Shown here: in pieces, positions 1 through 11,321 of the stretch
Layout of the letters: each line of letters starts with the position of its first letter
Position numbering within the stretch: position 1 is the first letter of the stretch
DNA from: Neonectria sp. B-13
Taxonomy: Eukaryota; Ascomycota; Sordariomycetes; Hypocreales; Nectriaceae
Assembly (NCBI GenBank): GCA_002682825.1
Contig: NOKP01000021.1
Location: 372,001 to 436,000 of the forward strand
Direction of reading: 5' to 3'
Length of the DNA: 64,000 bases
Position numbers and translations under genes: made by a program
The notes under the pieces: generated by a model
Database searches by the model: none
What the model saw: the letters and a program-made list of their open reading frames with translations, nothing else
What the model was told of the DNA's origin: nothing

Positions 1-1
1 T

Positions 2-253
2 CAACTGAAAGCGGACATACAGGAGCAGGCAGAAACTCTCGCAGCCCGAATGTCGTCTCCTAAAATCATGCGGATCCTGACTCATTCCCTTCCGCAATTC
101 AAAACACAGTCACTGGACGTCTTAACTGGCAAGACCATGATACTGGACGACGATATGGCTTGGGATGAAGATGGGAAGACTGTTCAGGAGGACTCAGAGC
201 CGGAATCCGACTTTCTAGATGATGACTTTTCTGATACTTTCTTCGATGTATAG
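2..253 (+). CDS. 3' end of an unidentified gene (partial)
   Basis: An open frame runs in from the window edge without a start and ends in TAG at 251-253. The visible 83 residues end in a strongly acidic tail rich in Asp, Glu and Phe (DDDFSDTFFDV at the end). No domain can be recognised. The first in-frame ATG is at position 50, but the frame is open before it, so it is probably internal. The sequence just after the stop is AT-rich. It could be the end of a transposon-encoded protein or of an ordinary nuclear protein; the part inside the window does not decide this. Confidence 0.4.
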   Translation, partial: QLKADIQEQAETLAARMSSPKIMRILTHSLPQFKTQSLDVLTGKTMILDDDMAWDEDGKTVQEDSEPESDFLDDDFSDTFFDV

Positions 254-1052
254 TTTTATTATAATAGTATAACTAACCTTTTAATAATAGATTAAGAAAG
301 GCGAGTAAAAAGTCAATGCTTATGCAAAGAAATATATCATATTAAATTAAATGCAAATCTATGAGTTTCTTTCTTCAAGGCTTTATGGTCACATGCCGTG
401 GTCCACTTAACACATATCAACTCAGTCGCTCTTTAAAGCCATGCAAAACATTTCCATAAGATTCAAGTTTCATGACCGAGTTCTCCCCGATGAGAACGTT
501 TATGATGAAACACAGTCACGAGATTGCTTGTTGCCCCATACGTGACAAATGTTAGACATTCTCGTTGAGCGTGGTGCGATCCGAGTTTTGAGAGCCTAAT
601 TAGACCAGACCGTTCATTTAGTCAGAATTCGAACCATACCGACACGGAATCGTATCTGAGATTCATTAAGGGGTAGAGAAGTTGAGACGAGCAGGACACT
701 TCGGTCAATTAATCCTTTCAGAGTAGAGAAGAGATAGAAAGAACGCTTGGCAAGAGGATAATAGTTTGCAACAGAAAATACCTATTGGCATACGTACAAG
801 TTTAAGCACTGATATTTCAACAATAGAATAGGACAAGGCATTGGTCCTCCCATCTGAGACCGGCTGTATCTTCATAAGTCATAATGAACAAATTAGAAAT
901 AAGTAAGCGAGATTCTCCTAGATGAGTGTTTCATTATTATCGCCTTGTCTTGAGTAGCCATAGCGGTTGCATGATACTCATCAGGAAGCTAAATGGTATT
1001 CTTCATATCCTTCCTCAGCGAAGCCTGGGATAAAAGAGAACACATAGACAAG
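254..1052. other. intergenic, no gene seen
   Basis: AT-rich just after the partial gene, then mixed sequence. No coding frame of recognisable family, RNA gene or clear repeat is visible. Confidence 0.5.
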
Positions 1053-1807
1053 TCAATGAAAGAGAAGGCGAAAAGGTAGAAAATGAATCGAGGACCAAAA
1101 CCCCTCTGTCAGTCTCAATGTATCGACCACAGCTGGAGAAGTAGACTTGCCAACCAGTACATAGGCTTCGAGTAAACGTCGGGCAGACTTGGTTTCCGAG
1201 TCCCAGAATCCGACAGTCTCGTCGGCTGAGCTAGATCCCACCAGCCGGTTGTTTGGCGAGAATGCGACAGAGTTGATCTGAACCGCGGCGCACTTGATTA
1301 TGCCATGCGCAGCTCCTGTTTTGCCCCAGAGTCTGATTATGGCGTCGTCTGAGCAAGACACAACGTGTTCGCCACCTGATGAGAATGCGATGGAGTTGAC
1401 CGCGCCTGAGTTGCTTCTGAGCGTTCTATATACCGCTTGTGTTGCGAGGTCCCAAAGAAGTATTGCCGAATCCGCGGAGCACGATGCCATCAAGAGATTG
1501 TCTGCTGAGAAGGTAACATGAGTGACTGCGCCCGAATGGCCTTCAAGCGAGCCAATGCCGCTCCCGTCACTCCATCCCAAAGCCTGGTTGTGGTGTCAGT
1601 AGAACATGAAGCGAGCAGCGGTCCGTCTGATAAAAAGAATACGAGAGGGACATTTTCCGAATGGACTTCAAGGCGAAGTGACTCTCCTTTTGCTGCGTTC
1701 CATAGTCTCACAGTCCTGTAAGTCGCGGCAGACGCGACTAGATGATTATCCGGCGAGAACGCGAGGTGATTGATACCAATATACTCAGAGACGAAACGCA
1801 AGCACAC
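1053..1807 (-). pseudogene. WD40-repeat relic (NLR/HET-E type), frameshifted
   Basis: Two overlapping frames together encode about five WD40 blades, with repeated cores such as AFSPDNHLVASA, TTRLWDGVTG, SCSADSAILLWD and AFSPNNRLVGSSSADETVGFWD. The first frame (about 1807-1540) leaves the WD40 pattern just after ALARL; the second resumes at once with EGHSGAVTHVTFSADN. Losing one G near 1540 (reading ALARL-EGHSG) explains the break. Nothing upstream encodes a NACHT or effector domain. This kind of WD40 series is typical of the C-terminal sensor region of fungal STAND/NLR proteins (HET-E family). It is therefore best read as a broken leftover of such a gene, unrelated in position to the NLR remains near 14 kb. 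Confidence 0.75.
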
Positions 1808-1819
1808 TAAAAGCCACTT

Positions 1820-1927
1820 CTATTTCTAGAGCTGAGCTCCTACTGCTCCAATCTCAGCTGTTGCTGAGCTTGGGCTGAGGATTCTGGAGCTGGGTTAAGC
1901 TGGGCTTGGGCTAAGGATCCTAAAGCT
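1820..1927. repeat. short degenerate direct repeat, GCTGGGCTTGGGCT type
   Basis: Two adjacent copies of a unit of about 30 bases can be aligned by eye: GCTGAGCTTGGGCTGAGGAT at about 1862 and GCTGGGCTTGGGCTAAGGAT at about 1899, each followed by a CTGGAGCTG/CTAAAGCTC-like end. It lies directly upstream of the WD40 relic and may mark its breakpoint. Confidence 0.45.
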
Positions 1928-2262
1928 CTCAACACCTAAGTCGGCAGACCCCTTCTATCTCTGCTAGCAGCCCGAGCAGCCCTCTGGGATTCTTCTCAAC
2001 GACCTCAGATCTTGACCTCAGACCTTGACTTCAAGATCCTATAGCAGCTTTACTAGACCGAACACGAGCTCGAATGAAGGAGCCCATGGGTGCGGATCGC
2101 AACCTTCCCTGGCCACTAGGCCAGAAGTGCAGGATATCCTAGATAGTCTTCTGCACGCCACATGCCCCTTGTTCACGAAAGGTCATCAGCATTTGCACAT
2201 TGACTAGTCAAAACTGCCTGCTGATTGGACGCACCACCGGCGTGTTGGATAGGGCACGTTAC

Positions 2263-2346
2263 CTTGGTTTTGCGGGCTCTGCATGCATCGCAAGCATTGC
2301 TCTTGTGCTTTAGAGGCTGCATTGGTGTTAGGTCGGTCGGCTCCAT
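2263..2346 (-). pseudogene. orphan first exon of a Zn2Cys6 transcription factor
   Basis: ATG at 2346 opens a 28-codon frame ending in SNACDACRARKTK, the first half of a Zn(II)2Cys6 zinc cluster. It stops exactly where many fungal genes carry an intron, and a GTAACG donor follows at 2262. No second half (C-x5-12-C-x2-C-x6-C) is found in any frame down to 1900 on this strand. The rest of the gene therefore appears lost, leaving only the exon. Confidence 0.55.
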
Positions 2347-2938
2347 CGGATTGAATGTGATGTTTCGGACACTGAATATCAAAATATTGGCAGGGAACGT
2401 CTGGGATATTTTTCGGATGGTGAAGAACGCGCCCGACAAGTTGGTGCGAAGTTAAACCGGTCAATATGGTTGGATGTCATAAAATTAACCGGTCATCCGC
2501 TTGACATTTATCCGTTGCAGAAAGACATCACAGCAGGGAACACAAAGCAGCTTGGTACCCATCAGGGCCAATGTAGGAAAACATGCAAACAGGCAGAGCA
2601 GCAGGCAGAAAGTCACCGAAGCAGCGGTCCTACCGGACTACCTATCTATATCTCTAGTCCAATTGAATCATCGGTAGAACTGTGCTAGAGAAGAAAGAGA
2701 AACAAGGCACAGAAGAGTCACATCTTCGAGAGCGTCTTTCCGTCATTTTCTCTAGCCCTATGTGACAAGCCCACGGCAACCCCAAGGCACTAGGCTCAGA
2801 CATAGACAATCTCCGAGAAAGCAAACGCCAAAGCTCAAACGCATTGCTTCTATTTGTTTACTGATGATAGCTCATCCGATGGGAGATCCATGGCCATTCT
2901 CTCCACATGTTTTACCTACCTACTTTTAACTGACACAC
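2347..2938. other. intergenic, no gene seen
   Basis: Between the orphan zinc-cluster exon and the 3' end of the TPR gene. No supported coding frame. Confidence 0.5.
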
Positions 2939-4735
2939 CTACTGACAACAATGGCGCTTCGCACCGTTCGGCTCCCCGTTCACCTTGCCATTGATGTGCG
3001 CATTAACGTGCGCATTCACTTCGTCATTCATCTTCCCATTCAGCTTCACTGTGTCCAGCCTGCAGAAGCACGATGACTCGACCGGAATATCAGCTGCAGC
3101 ACCAGCAATAGTAAGCTGCTTCTTGATGATCCGCGCCTCCGCTGTCCGACCAAGACGCACAAGGCATTCGTAATATCCGTGAAGCGCCCAAATATTGTTA
3201 GGATGCTGGTGGGCCCTGGCAAGTTTGTCATCATATCCAAGATCCTCAGCATAGGCCTGGGCTGCCTGCTCAACATGTCCCTGCTCCAAGGACAAAGCTG
3301 CATATGGGTGCCGAGTAGGGAGCATCCAGCCCCAAGGTTCCGCATACGCCAGAGCATCGTCGCGCTCAATTGCAAGTCTCAGGCTATCAAATGCCATTGT
3401 ATAGTGGCCGCGCCTGTACGCAATCTCTCCGTCGAGCATAGCTGTAGCCACTCCAAGAACATCTGCGGCCTTGTTGGGAAAGGCCAATCTGGTATCAGGA
3501 ACTCGCTGGATAGCCTCTTGGAAAAGCTCTCGTTGTCGATCGGCTTCCTCAACGTCACCAGTGGCGGCGTAGGCAATACCCTTTCCATAGTAGGTCATAG
3601 CCACCGTCACACAGTACAAGTCTTTATTTTCCAGGATAGGCAGACTCTTCAGTACTTCCCACATTCCAAATCGAATGAGAACGTGTACTCGGACGGACTT
3701 GAAGAATTCCAACCAGGATGCCATGGGAGGTGACTCAATGAGGAGCATGTCTTCTGTGATGGTCGCTTCCATTCGATCAACAGCTTCTAGCGCTGCCCTT
3801 GAATGGCCGGCCATCATCGCACCGTAGATCAATGAGTGGTAGTTATGCATGCGATAAAAGGAGTAAAAGTTTTCTCCTCCCTCTCGTGCATAGTACATAT
3901 CATCGGCAATCGTAGCTCTTATATTGGTGTTAAGAGCCCGGCGGTAGTCTCCAACCAGGAGATCGATGTGGCTGGGCATGTGGTGTATATGACCTCCATC
4001 AGGGACGAGGTTGCGCAGATGATCAGCTGGTATCACGGCCCTTTCCGGAGTTTGAGACATCTCAACCAGATGAATGTACATGTGGAGGATTCCGGGGTGA
4101 AGAAAAGCCCCGGGTAGTTTGAGTCCACCCTCAAGGATATCTGTGATCTCTAGAACTGGCGTCGACAAATTGGGCTTGCCCGTTGAACTCTCAAAGAGTT
4201 GCCACGGCGCCGTGTTCATCATCGCATCCGCAGTCAGGGTAATGAGATCCAGGTCATTTTTGCCGAACTCGTGATAAACTCTCCTCATAGCATCGGCGTA
4301 TGCGACAACAGAGGGAGAGAAGTCAGAAGGGACCTCTGTGCTAGGGAAGCGGTGCTGAAGAGCCTCGATGAGAGCCTGCTCGGCAGGAGTTGCGTTGTGT
4401 GCTAACTCCCTTGCTTTCCGAGAGTAGTCGTAGCATTTCTGGAGCGAGCACTTGAGATCCTTCTCATCAAAGGCCATCCAGATCTTGTTGTAGTTGGGGC
4501 CTGAAGCAAACGCGGCGCCCCAGTAGCCCATGGCACAGTTGGGATCGTGCTTGATGACCTCTTCAAAGCACGCAGCCGCTTCTCTGTGATTGAACGAGTA
4601 GGCCCAGACAAGACCTCGGTTGAACCACGTCTGAGCGTCGGCAGATGCAGTGCCAATTGCTCGCCTGTGGTAGCCTAGATCGTAGTAAGGGTAATTGGCG
4701 GGGACTTTGCCTGCTTTCTCCAAGCTGAGTGCCAT
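2939..4735 (-). CDS. TPR-domain protein, single exon
   Basis: A 598-residue protein starting MALSLEKAGKVP. An in-frame ATG 75 bases upstream exists, but the inner one is followed directly by the conserved sequence and lies about 115 bases below a TATA box. Residues near 35-75 form a clear tetratricopeptide unit (WFNRGLVWAYSFNHREAAACFEE), and further helical pairs follow through residue 550. A conserved GHIHHMPSHIDLLVGDYRRA block sits near the middle and suggests a possible metal or ligand site. The family is widespread and uncharacterised in fungi and bacteria; TPRs usually act as protein-binding scaffolds. The C-terminus is low-complexity (Asn/His/Gly) with a Cys-Cys near the end. There is no signal peptide, so it is probably cytosolic. 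No introns needed. Confidence 0.85.
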   Translation of the reverse strand: MALSLEKAGKVPANYPYYDLGYHRRAIGTASADAQTWFNRGLVWAYSFNHREAAACFEEVIKHDPNCAMGYWGAAFASGPNYNKIWMAFDEKDLKCSLQKCYDYSRKARELAHNATPAEQALIEALQHRFPSTEVPSDFSPSVVAYADAMRRVYHEFGKNDLDLITLTADAMMNTAPWQLFESSTGKPNLSTPVLEITDILEGGLKLPGAFLHPGILHMYIHLVEMSQTPERAVIPADHLRNLVPDGGHIHHMPSHIDLLVGDYRRALNTNIRATIADDMYYAREGGENFYSFYRMHNYHSLIYGAMMAGHSRAALEAVDRMEATITEDMLLIESPPMASWLEFFKSVRVHVLIRFGMWEVLKSLPILENKDLYCVTVAMTYYGKGIAYAATGDVEEADRQRELFQEAIQRVPDTRLAFPNKAADVLGVATAMLDGEIAYRRGHYTMAFDSLRLAIERDDALAYAEPWGWMLPTRHPYAALSLEQGHVEQAAQAYAEDLGYDDKLARAHQHPNNIWALHGYYECLVRLGRTAEARIIKKQLTIAGAAADIPVESSCFCRLDTVKLNGKMNDEVNAHVNAHINGKVNGEPNGAKRHCCQ

Positions 4736-4841
4736 ATTGGGAAAGTATTGAAATTGGTCCGTCGAGGCCAAAAGAAGATTGAAAGAAAGTTCAGAGAGAT
4801 GGTTAAGCACACAAAAATTTTATTACACGGACAGAGAGCGG

Positions 4842-4851
4842 TATTTATATA
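4842..4851 (-). promoter_or_regulatory. TATA box of the TPR gene
   Basis: TATATAAATA on the minus strand, about 110 bases upstream of the ATG at 4735, a usual fungal spacing once the 5' UTR is allowed for. Confidence 0.5.
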
Positions 4852-6874
4852 GATATCACAGTCTAGACTCGATGCCGTTGCGGTTGATGTGCATGGAGAT
4901 GTGGAGACGGCTTCGTGCCGACAGGAAACCTCACGTCACATCGAACATGTAATACGACCCCAAGGTATGGCGCGCTTTAAATTTAGACTCCGGATGTTGA
5001 TATGTTTTTACGAGAAGAAAAACGCTCAGGATCCTTTGTCTAAGGTTGATGGGTGCTTTGTCAAGGTCCAAGAACCTAGATATTGATGGCCAATCAACCT
5101 TTCCGAGTCAGACCACGCTTAATGTTTCACCTTGGATTGCAGCTGCGTGAGCGGGTAGTCCATCGACATGTGGGTAGTCCACCCAACGGCTTACTCATGG
5201 ATGCTAGACCAATTCACCCGCGACTAGCTTGTCCCGTTATTGGGGAGCTGTGGTCAACACTCAAGTAATCGTTCGGTAAAGCTCTGGCCTAAATCTCTTG
5301 TACGCAGATAGCCACCGGCGCTATGTCTTCGGCCTAAGCTTCATGTAGTCAACTTCCTAACAGATCGATCTCAACATATGCCCTGTTTCCCCAAAACCCG
5401 GTATCAATCCTCAGCTTCCGCCCTCAAAAGGCGCTCGAGCAGATCACATCACCATGACGACTTGAGGCCAATACATCGTCAAGGTAGAAACGATCTACAG
5501 AGTGCAAGACGACGATCTTATCATTTGATGAAAGCATTGATAGGCTCTCGAGATATTCTGTTTCATGTTCCACTGTTTCGTCTCGTTGATGCCCTCTTCG
5601 TGTCCAAAATCCCCTGTAGCACGGGTTCATGGAGCAGCCAGTGTTATGGAAGCGGTTGGCGATCGCGTCCAAGGTTGCATTATTGTACGGGAACTCCCGT
5701 GTAAAATGCCGCTGCTACTTTTCGGCACAAGATCTACTACTTCAATCGTACGATCTTTGACTCTGGGCAAATTAGTGTTGGAATGTTATTTGCTCCTATG
5801 TTGGCAAGGGAATGATGTGTACGAGATCCTTTCGTATGCTCCGTGGGCAGCTGAAATCTTAAGAATACCTCAGATACTACAATAACCGTAGAATTGAATT
5901 CATCAAGTGAAGGGCATTTGTAGAGTATCCCTGCGCTAACTGGACTAAAGCATTGGGTCTGTTCCCTGATCTGGTGGCAAGGGAATTGTCAGTAGTGTAC
6001 CTTAAAACATCCAGCATTTAGCTTGCAACAGTCTTAGTGGCACAAACACCGAAAGAGGAGGGTTACATCCCTAATGGGCAAAGAATTGGACATTGGGGTC
6101 GGAATAGAGGTCGGTCTCATACTAGGACCAACACGGTCCGGAACCAACATCGGACTCAGCGTCGGGTGTCAATGCCGTATACCGACTTGTCCACTTTGTG
6201 CTCCACCTCTTCATGGGAAAAGCAATCCCTTTCCGCACAATAACGTAAAATCTCTTCTACCTTTCGTACGTGCAAATGAGGATTACCGATTGGAAGATGT
6301 CCATTGTGCGCGTACTCGCCTCGATCATCATGATCGCCTTGTTACACCCTTGGGATAGCTACATGGTAGCCCCGAGCTCGTCACCATTCCACTCATTTGC
6401 CACGTATCATCCCCCTTCACCGCGTGACTCAAATACCGTTACGTAAAAGTAAACCGGCATAGCTCGGCTGCGGCGTTCAAGACCAGAGGCCGCTTTTCAT
6501 GTTGTTGGTGGGCCCCGGATCGGGGAGTAGAATCGCACTCTTGGCGCCGGCTTACGACGCCCGGCCTTTACTAATGTACCCCTGTCTGTGCCCAACTGCC
6601 CTTTCCAATGCATGGAATTAGCTCGGCCATCATTCTACGGAAATACCATTGCTTTTCAATCGGTAAATGGGCTCCTTGGTGACAAATGCTAATTCTGTTC
6701 AAGATTCGTCGAGCTCCCGACGGTCCGTACTTTAAGTCAGGTCCCTTACATGTAGCTTAAGCCAGCGTAAAATGTTACTACTGCGAATTCTCATAACATC
6801 CTGGTGACTCAAGCATAAACGTCGAGCTCCCGAAAACAAAAGCCCAGCTACCCTCTTTCGATATCTCTCTTACA
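4852..6874. other. 2-kb intergenic region
   Basis: Divergent promoter region between the TPR gene and the MCT transporter. Open frames of 60-108 codons on both strands (for example 5424-5672 minus and 5565-5885 plus) show no family motif or codon pattern that I can support. I see no repeat or RNA gene. Confidence 0.45.
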
Positions 6875-8248
6875 ATGATAGCCATGGAAGAGGAGGTCCG
6901 CGTTACGCCTTCTGCAGGTGTAGAACCCCCACGAAACCCATCTCCATCTGCCACGGCCCCAGATGGGGGCTATGGGTGGGTTGTTACGACATCCGTGGCC
7001 ATCGTCAATGGCCATTCTTGGGGGATCAGTGCCGCTTACTCGGTATTCTTGGCTCATTACCTGAAGGAGGGTACATTCCCTGGTGCAACTGCACTGATGT
7101 ACGCCACTGTCGGTTCTCTGAGCATTGGTGTCACCTTGCTCATTTCGCCGTTGGTCACTATCATGACACGGGAGCTGGGAACAAGACCAACTATGTTCAT
7201 CGGCGCTATTCTTCAGTCCGTCAGTCTCGTTTGCGCAAGCCTTTCGACGAAGATCTGGCATCTATTTCTGTCGCAGGGAGTGCTCTTTGGCATTGGAATG
7301 GGTTTACTCTTTCTACCGTCCTATGGCATCATCTCTCAATGGTTCACAAAGCGACGCGCCTTAGCCAACGGCATCGCTATCGCGGGCGCAGGACTCGGCG
7401 GCTTTGCCTATTCACTCGCCGTTGGATCGATGATCCGTAATATGAGCTTGGATTGGGCATATCGCATCCTGGCCATTGTCTCTGCCGTGGCAAATATTGC
7501 TTGCATCCTCCTCATAAAGACCCGGTATGGGTCGACACACGCACGACGGCTAGCTTTCGACACCACTCTCCTCAAGAAGACGGAATATCTCCTAATATTA
7601 GCCTTTGGTGCCTTTAGCATGCTTGGCTATTTCATTCTTATCTTCACCCTTGCAAATTATGCAAACGTGATCGGGCTGAACTCTTCCCAAGCTTCAATGA
7701 TTCCAGCGCTCTTTATGCTGGGTCAGGCTATTGGTCGGCCCTGTCTCGGATGGCTAAGCGATAGGTTCGGTCGCATCAACATCACGTTCTTGATGACCTT
7801 TGTGACAGGCGTTTCATCGCTGGTCATCTGGGTTAATGCCAAGACTTTTGGAGTGCTGATTCTGTTCGCGCTCGTTGTGGGACTCTCAGCTGGTGTATTC
7901 TGGGTCAATGCAGCGCCGGTCCTTGTGGAAGTCATGGGCATGGAGAATCTTCCTTCTGGATTAAGTATTCTTTGGGTGGCAATGGCCATTCCTTCGACAT
8001 TCAGCGAGCCTATCGCTTTGGAGATATATACTGGCACAGGGAGTTATCTGGTTGCACAACTGTTTACCGGTTTCATGTTCATTGCTGCGTCTTTATGCAT
8101 GCTTGTTCTGCGCGGATGGCAGATCGGCCGAGGCCGGAGGAATGATGATGTGACCAATACATCTTCGGAGGAAAGCAGCAACGAAAAGGAGGGATCTGGG
8201 CAAAGAACATTGTGGGCGCTCAAGTGTGTTAAATGGGAAAAGGTGTAA
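6875..8248 (+). CDS. MFS transporter, monocarboxylate (MCT/MCH) type
   Basis: A 457-residue single-exon membrane protein. After a hydrophilic N-terminus, residues about 28-37 read PDGGYGWVV, the signature at the start of TM1 in the monocarboxylate porter family (fungal Mch1-5, including riboflavin transporter Mch5). About twelve hydrophobic segments follow, with the loop GWLSDRFGRINIT between TM8 and TM9 corresponding to the MFS DRxGR motif. The C-terminal tail is polar (Ser/Glu rich). The length is normal for the family. It should act as a plasma-membrane or vacuolar proton-linked carrier; the substrate cannot be read from sequence. ATG at 6875 is used; a second in-frame ATG lies three codons on. 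It converges on the transcription factor at 8.7-11.3 kb. Confidence 0.88.
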   Translation: MIAMEEEVRVTPSAGVEPPRNPSPSATAPDGGYGWVVTTSVAIVNGHSWGISAAYSVFLAHYLKEGTFPGATALMYATVGSLSIGVTLLISPLVTIMTRELGTRPTMFIGAILQSVSLVCASLSTKIWHLFLSQGVLFGIGMGLLFLPSYGIISQWFTKRRALANGIAIAGAGLGGFAYSLAVGSMIRNMSLDWAYRILAIVSAVANIACILLIKTRYGSTHARRLAFDTTLLKKTEYLLILAFGAFSMLGYFILIFTLANYANVIGLNSSQASMIPALFMLGQAIGRPCLGWLSDRFGRINITFLMTFVTGVSSLVIWVNAKTFGVLILFALVVGLSAGVFWVNAAPVLVEVMGMENLPSGLSILWVAMAIPSTFSEPIALEIYTGTGSYLVAQLFTGFMFIAASLCMLVLRGWQIGRGRRNDDVTNTSSEESSNEKEGSGQRTLWALKCVKWEKV

Positions 8249-8687
8249 CTGGGGATCGGTTGCGGGTTGTAGCTACTTCACACTATCTAACACTGTAAAT
8301 GCTTGTATGTTCAGCTACTACTTGGCATTTTGACGATGAAATGAAGTCAAGCGAAATCGTAATTGTGTATCATAGTATGCGTGTTATCTTCAACATGGAG
8401 ACCGCCTGTTCTGGACAGTAAGCTCCATTGGCGATAAATATTTCATCTTGAGGTAACTGCTTGATTCGGCCAAATCAGAGGGTTCAACGGCTTCATCCTT
8501 TATCTAGGACCCGACAGGGGTTGACTCATAAAATAACCCAAAGAAATCATGAAAGTATATTTACAAGCGATATGATGTTGAGTTCAAGCCTGTTCAATAG
8601 ATACCACCAATGTTGAAGCTTCGCCTTTTGGCCTTGTGCTTTGCTTTTCCATCCTCCCATAGTAGGCCGCCACCATTGACCAGCCGT
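8249..8687. other. intergenic between convergent genes
   Basis: Shared 3' region of the MCT transporter and the following transcription factor; no coding frame seen. Confidence 0.5.
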
Positions 8688-11321
8688 TCAAGAAAACATA
8701 AACTGATTTATGCCGGAATCGTACGTGTTGTGAAGGTCGTTATACTCTAAGATCGGTTGCTCAGAGCCAAGGTAACCCATGTCCAGCCAAGTAGCGAGAT
8801 CAGGCAAGCCAGCATCAGCTGCTCTCCACCAGTCGCCAGAGAAAATACCTTGGTCGATGGTCTCGCGGATCGCCTCAAAGTTCGTCGTGGTTGTGATTGC
8901 GTCGACTTGACAAGCAAAAAAGCGAGCAAGATCAAGATAGAGATGCGCTGCTGATGTTGCTGGAAGTAGTTGTGTGATACGTTCCAGATGCTTCGGAATC
9001 GCGATCACTTTGTCTGCCGCTTCGGATATTTCTCCTAGCGTCAGACCTCCTCGTTTGATGGCCTAGAGCTCAACGTCAGCGATCATACTGTCCAACAATC
9101 ACATATTAACTTACTCGCAGAATCTCCGTGGCCGCGTGGCATATCATGATGTGCTGGTTATTGTGGAAGCCCAACAATAGCTCAGACATCGTTCGGTCTG
9201 TTAACACAAGATCGAGGGCCCGACTTGCGACTTCAATAGTTCTTCGTGAGATTGCCAAGATTGTAGTCGATGTGGTGGATTCGTCGGCAGCCATTACATC
9301 TCGTAAAGCCTGGGCGTTCAAGACCAAAAGGCTGTGATCCATGTAAAAGGCCAGAATTGGAAGGAATGTTGCAGAGGGAAGGCCATCGGGTGCACATCGG
9401 GCACTACGCGTTTGAGTAAGAATACGGTAAGCCTCTGAGTGCCAGTTCAGGATCGACGTTGGTGTCGATTCTATTTGTCTCCGTCTCTCATGGGCTTGAA
9501 GCTATTTGGGTGGTGCCCGTGTCAGTCTAGAGAGGGCGCCATGTGAAACATACACTTACCAGCAGCCCTCTTATTTCAATGATTCCGCTAATCATGCGAT
9601 CTAGAGGTTCTGTCATTGGTTTCTTCCACCATTCAGAGGCACACGTAGGCATCTCATTCCATGCAACGCAATGTGAGCGTCCAGTGATGATGCCGAAGCT
9701 CTTGTCTGCAATGAAAGTGTACAGCCATGTCCTCTCGTAGTTGCGAAACAGTCGCTCCCTGACATCCTCACACGCATCTGGTGAAGTGGTTTTAACATGT
9801 TCCGCGACTCTGGTGGGTCTATTAATTCCCATCTCCCTTGCCACTTGTACAGCCTGCCATGCATTAGTATTCAAGTTATTCACACAGAGGGGTGCTGTCT
9901 TCTCACATGGCTCAAGTTCAGCCAGTAAGGGTCATCGGATTGCCTGGGGCAAATAGGCGCCCAAAACTGCATGTTGATGATGGCCTGAATGATCTCCAGA
10001 GACTTGACGGAAGTGGCAATGGACCATTTGATGTTGCCAGTGGCTAATGAGACCAGCACCGGGTACAGAGCTCGATCACGAGGACGTATCGAAATAGCAC
10101 ACCCGAGGGCACAAATAACGGAGAATAGGGTGAATGACGCCGAATAAACATAGTTCGGCGTATGCAGCGTAACATCTAAGAGGCCCACAAGTGGGTTGCG
10201 TATCTTGAAGAACCTAGAAGAGTCATCTCTTAGTCTGCGTTGTTGACCACAGAGTCCGCAACGGACACATGTTCACAACTAGCACGGTCGTGTTTAAAGA
10301 AACGATTAACACTCACAATTGGAAGTATAGCGACGCATCCTTCTCGTCAATCAGCCGAGACGTAACAGGGTCGCAAGTATCCGACTCTAACTTAAACGGG
10401 CAATCGACTGATTGAGTAGCTAATACCTCCCAGTCTCTCTGTTGGGCTGTATGTGAAGCTGGTTGAGTTAGCTGAAGCTGAATGCATCTATCGAAAAACT
10501 CTGATCGTACCGAAATATTTCGTAAGCCTGTCCTTGATAGGGGCCATGCTGGTTATCCGACCAGACTGGAGAGTCATCTGAGTGCCCAGCCCATCACATT
10601 TAGGCTCCGAGTTCGCCGTGATGGCGGCGGCCACGATATGCAGAGGTGAGACCAGAGACTCTTGCCTTCCGGCTTCGACGGCCACTTCATTGAGGGTCTG
10701 AGCCTGAACATGGATAGACACGGGAGCAGGATGACTAGCAGCACCGGTGCAGTTGGTACCATAGACGGGGAAGCGTTGAAGAGCTTGCTGCTGTGTTGAT
10801 GTCGTAGTCAATGAAGAATAGGTAGGATTGGGGCTTGGAAGGGAGGAATTGATGATGGCGGCGATGGCCTCATCGCGAAAGGCACTTTCGTTGATGCGCG
10901 ACAGTAGCTTTTCTACTGTATCAGGCTTACTTCTGAGTGGTTAGTAACACCCAAGACAGTATCAGTGAGATTGACGAGAGATATTTACTTGGTACTCCCT
11001 TGTTTGCGACCTCGGTTGGAGTGAGCCGGGAATCGGCATGAACGACGTTGTGCAATACAACGTGAACTGTACAAGTCTCGATTCAACAATGGTTCACTCA
11101 AAAGCATTCGTGTCCAATATAACGTACCAGGGGCTCTTTCTGTCGCATTTTTGTCTCGACGCGCGACAATTGAAGCACGCGGTGTGGTACTGGTCGTTTC
11201 TGGTCGCCGTGGCTGTGTCGTCCGTGTCTCCCTCATCTCGATGCTGCTGTGACTCGGGGCTTTCTGCTCCACCCTCCACATTTCGTAGAGGTTGCTGATC
11301 CTGCGATACGTTGGAAGACAT
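8688..11321 (-). CDS. Zn2Cys6 transcription factor, 8 exons
   Basis: Predicted 728 aa. Exons: 11321-11128, 11066-10989, 10932-10511, 10446-10317, 10213-9907, 9853-9560, 9501-9115, 9062-8688; every join keeps frame. Introns are about 52-103 nt. Exon 1 ends inside the zinc cluster: HTACFNCRASRQKCDRKSP plus exon 2 CSRCIAQRRSCRF restores a perfect C-x2-C-x6-C-x5-C-x2-C-x6-C at about residues 49-75. The next intron has a textbook branch site (TTACTAAC) before CTCAG. Residues from about 265 carry the fungal-specific middle homology region (SRLIDEKDASLYF, IRNPLVGLLD, AREMGINRP). Expected to be a nuclear DNA-binding regulator of a metabolic pathway. The targets are unknown; the neighbouring transporter (convergent) is the nearest candidate. 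Confidence 0.88.

Noticed and set aside
5424..5885. Overlapping open frames on both strands in the 4.8-6.9 kb gap
   Set aside because: No family motif, splice pattern or consistent codon use on either strand.
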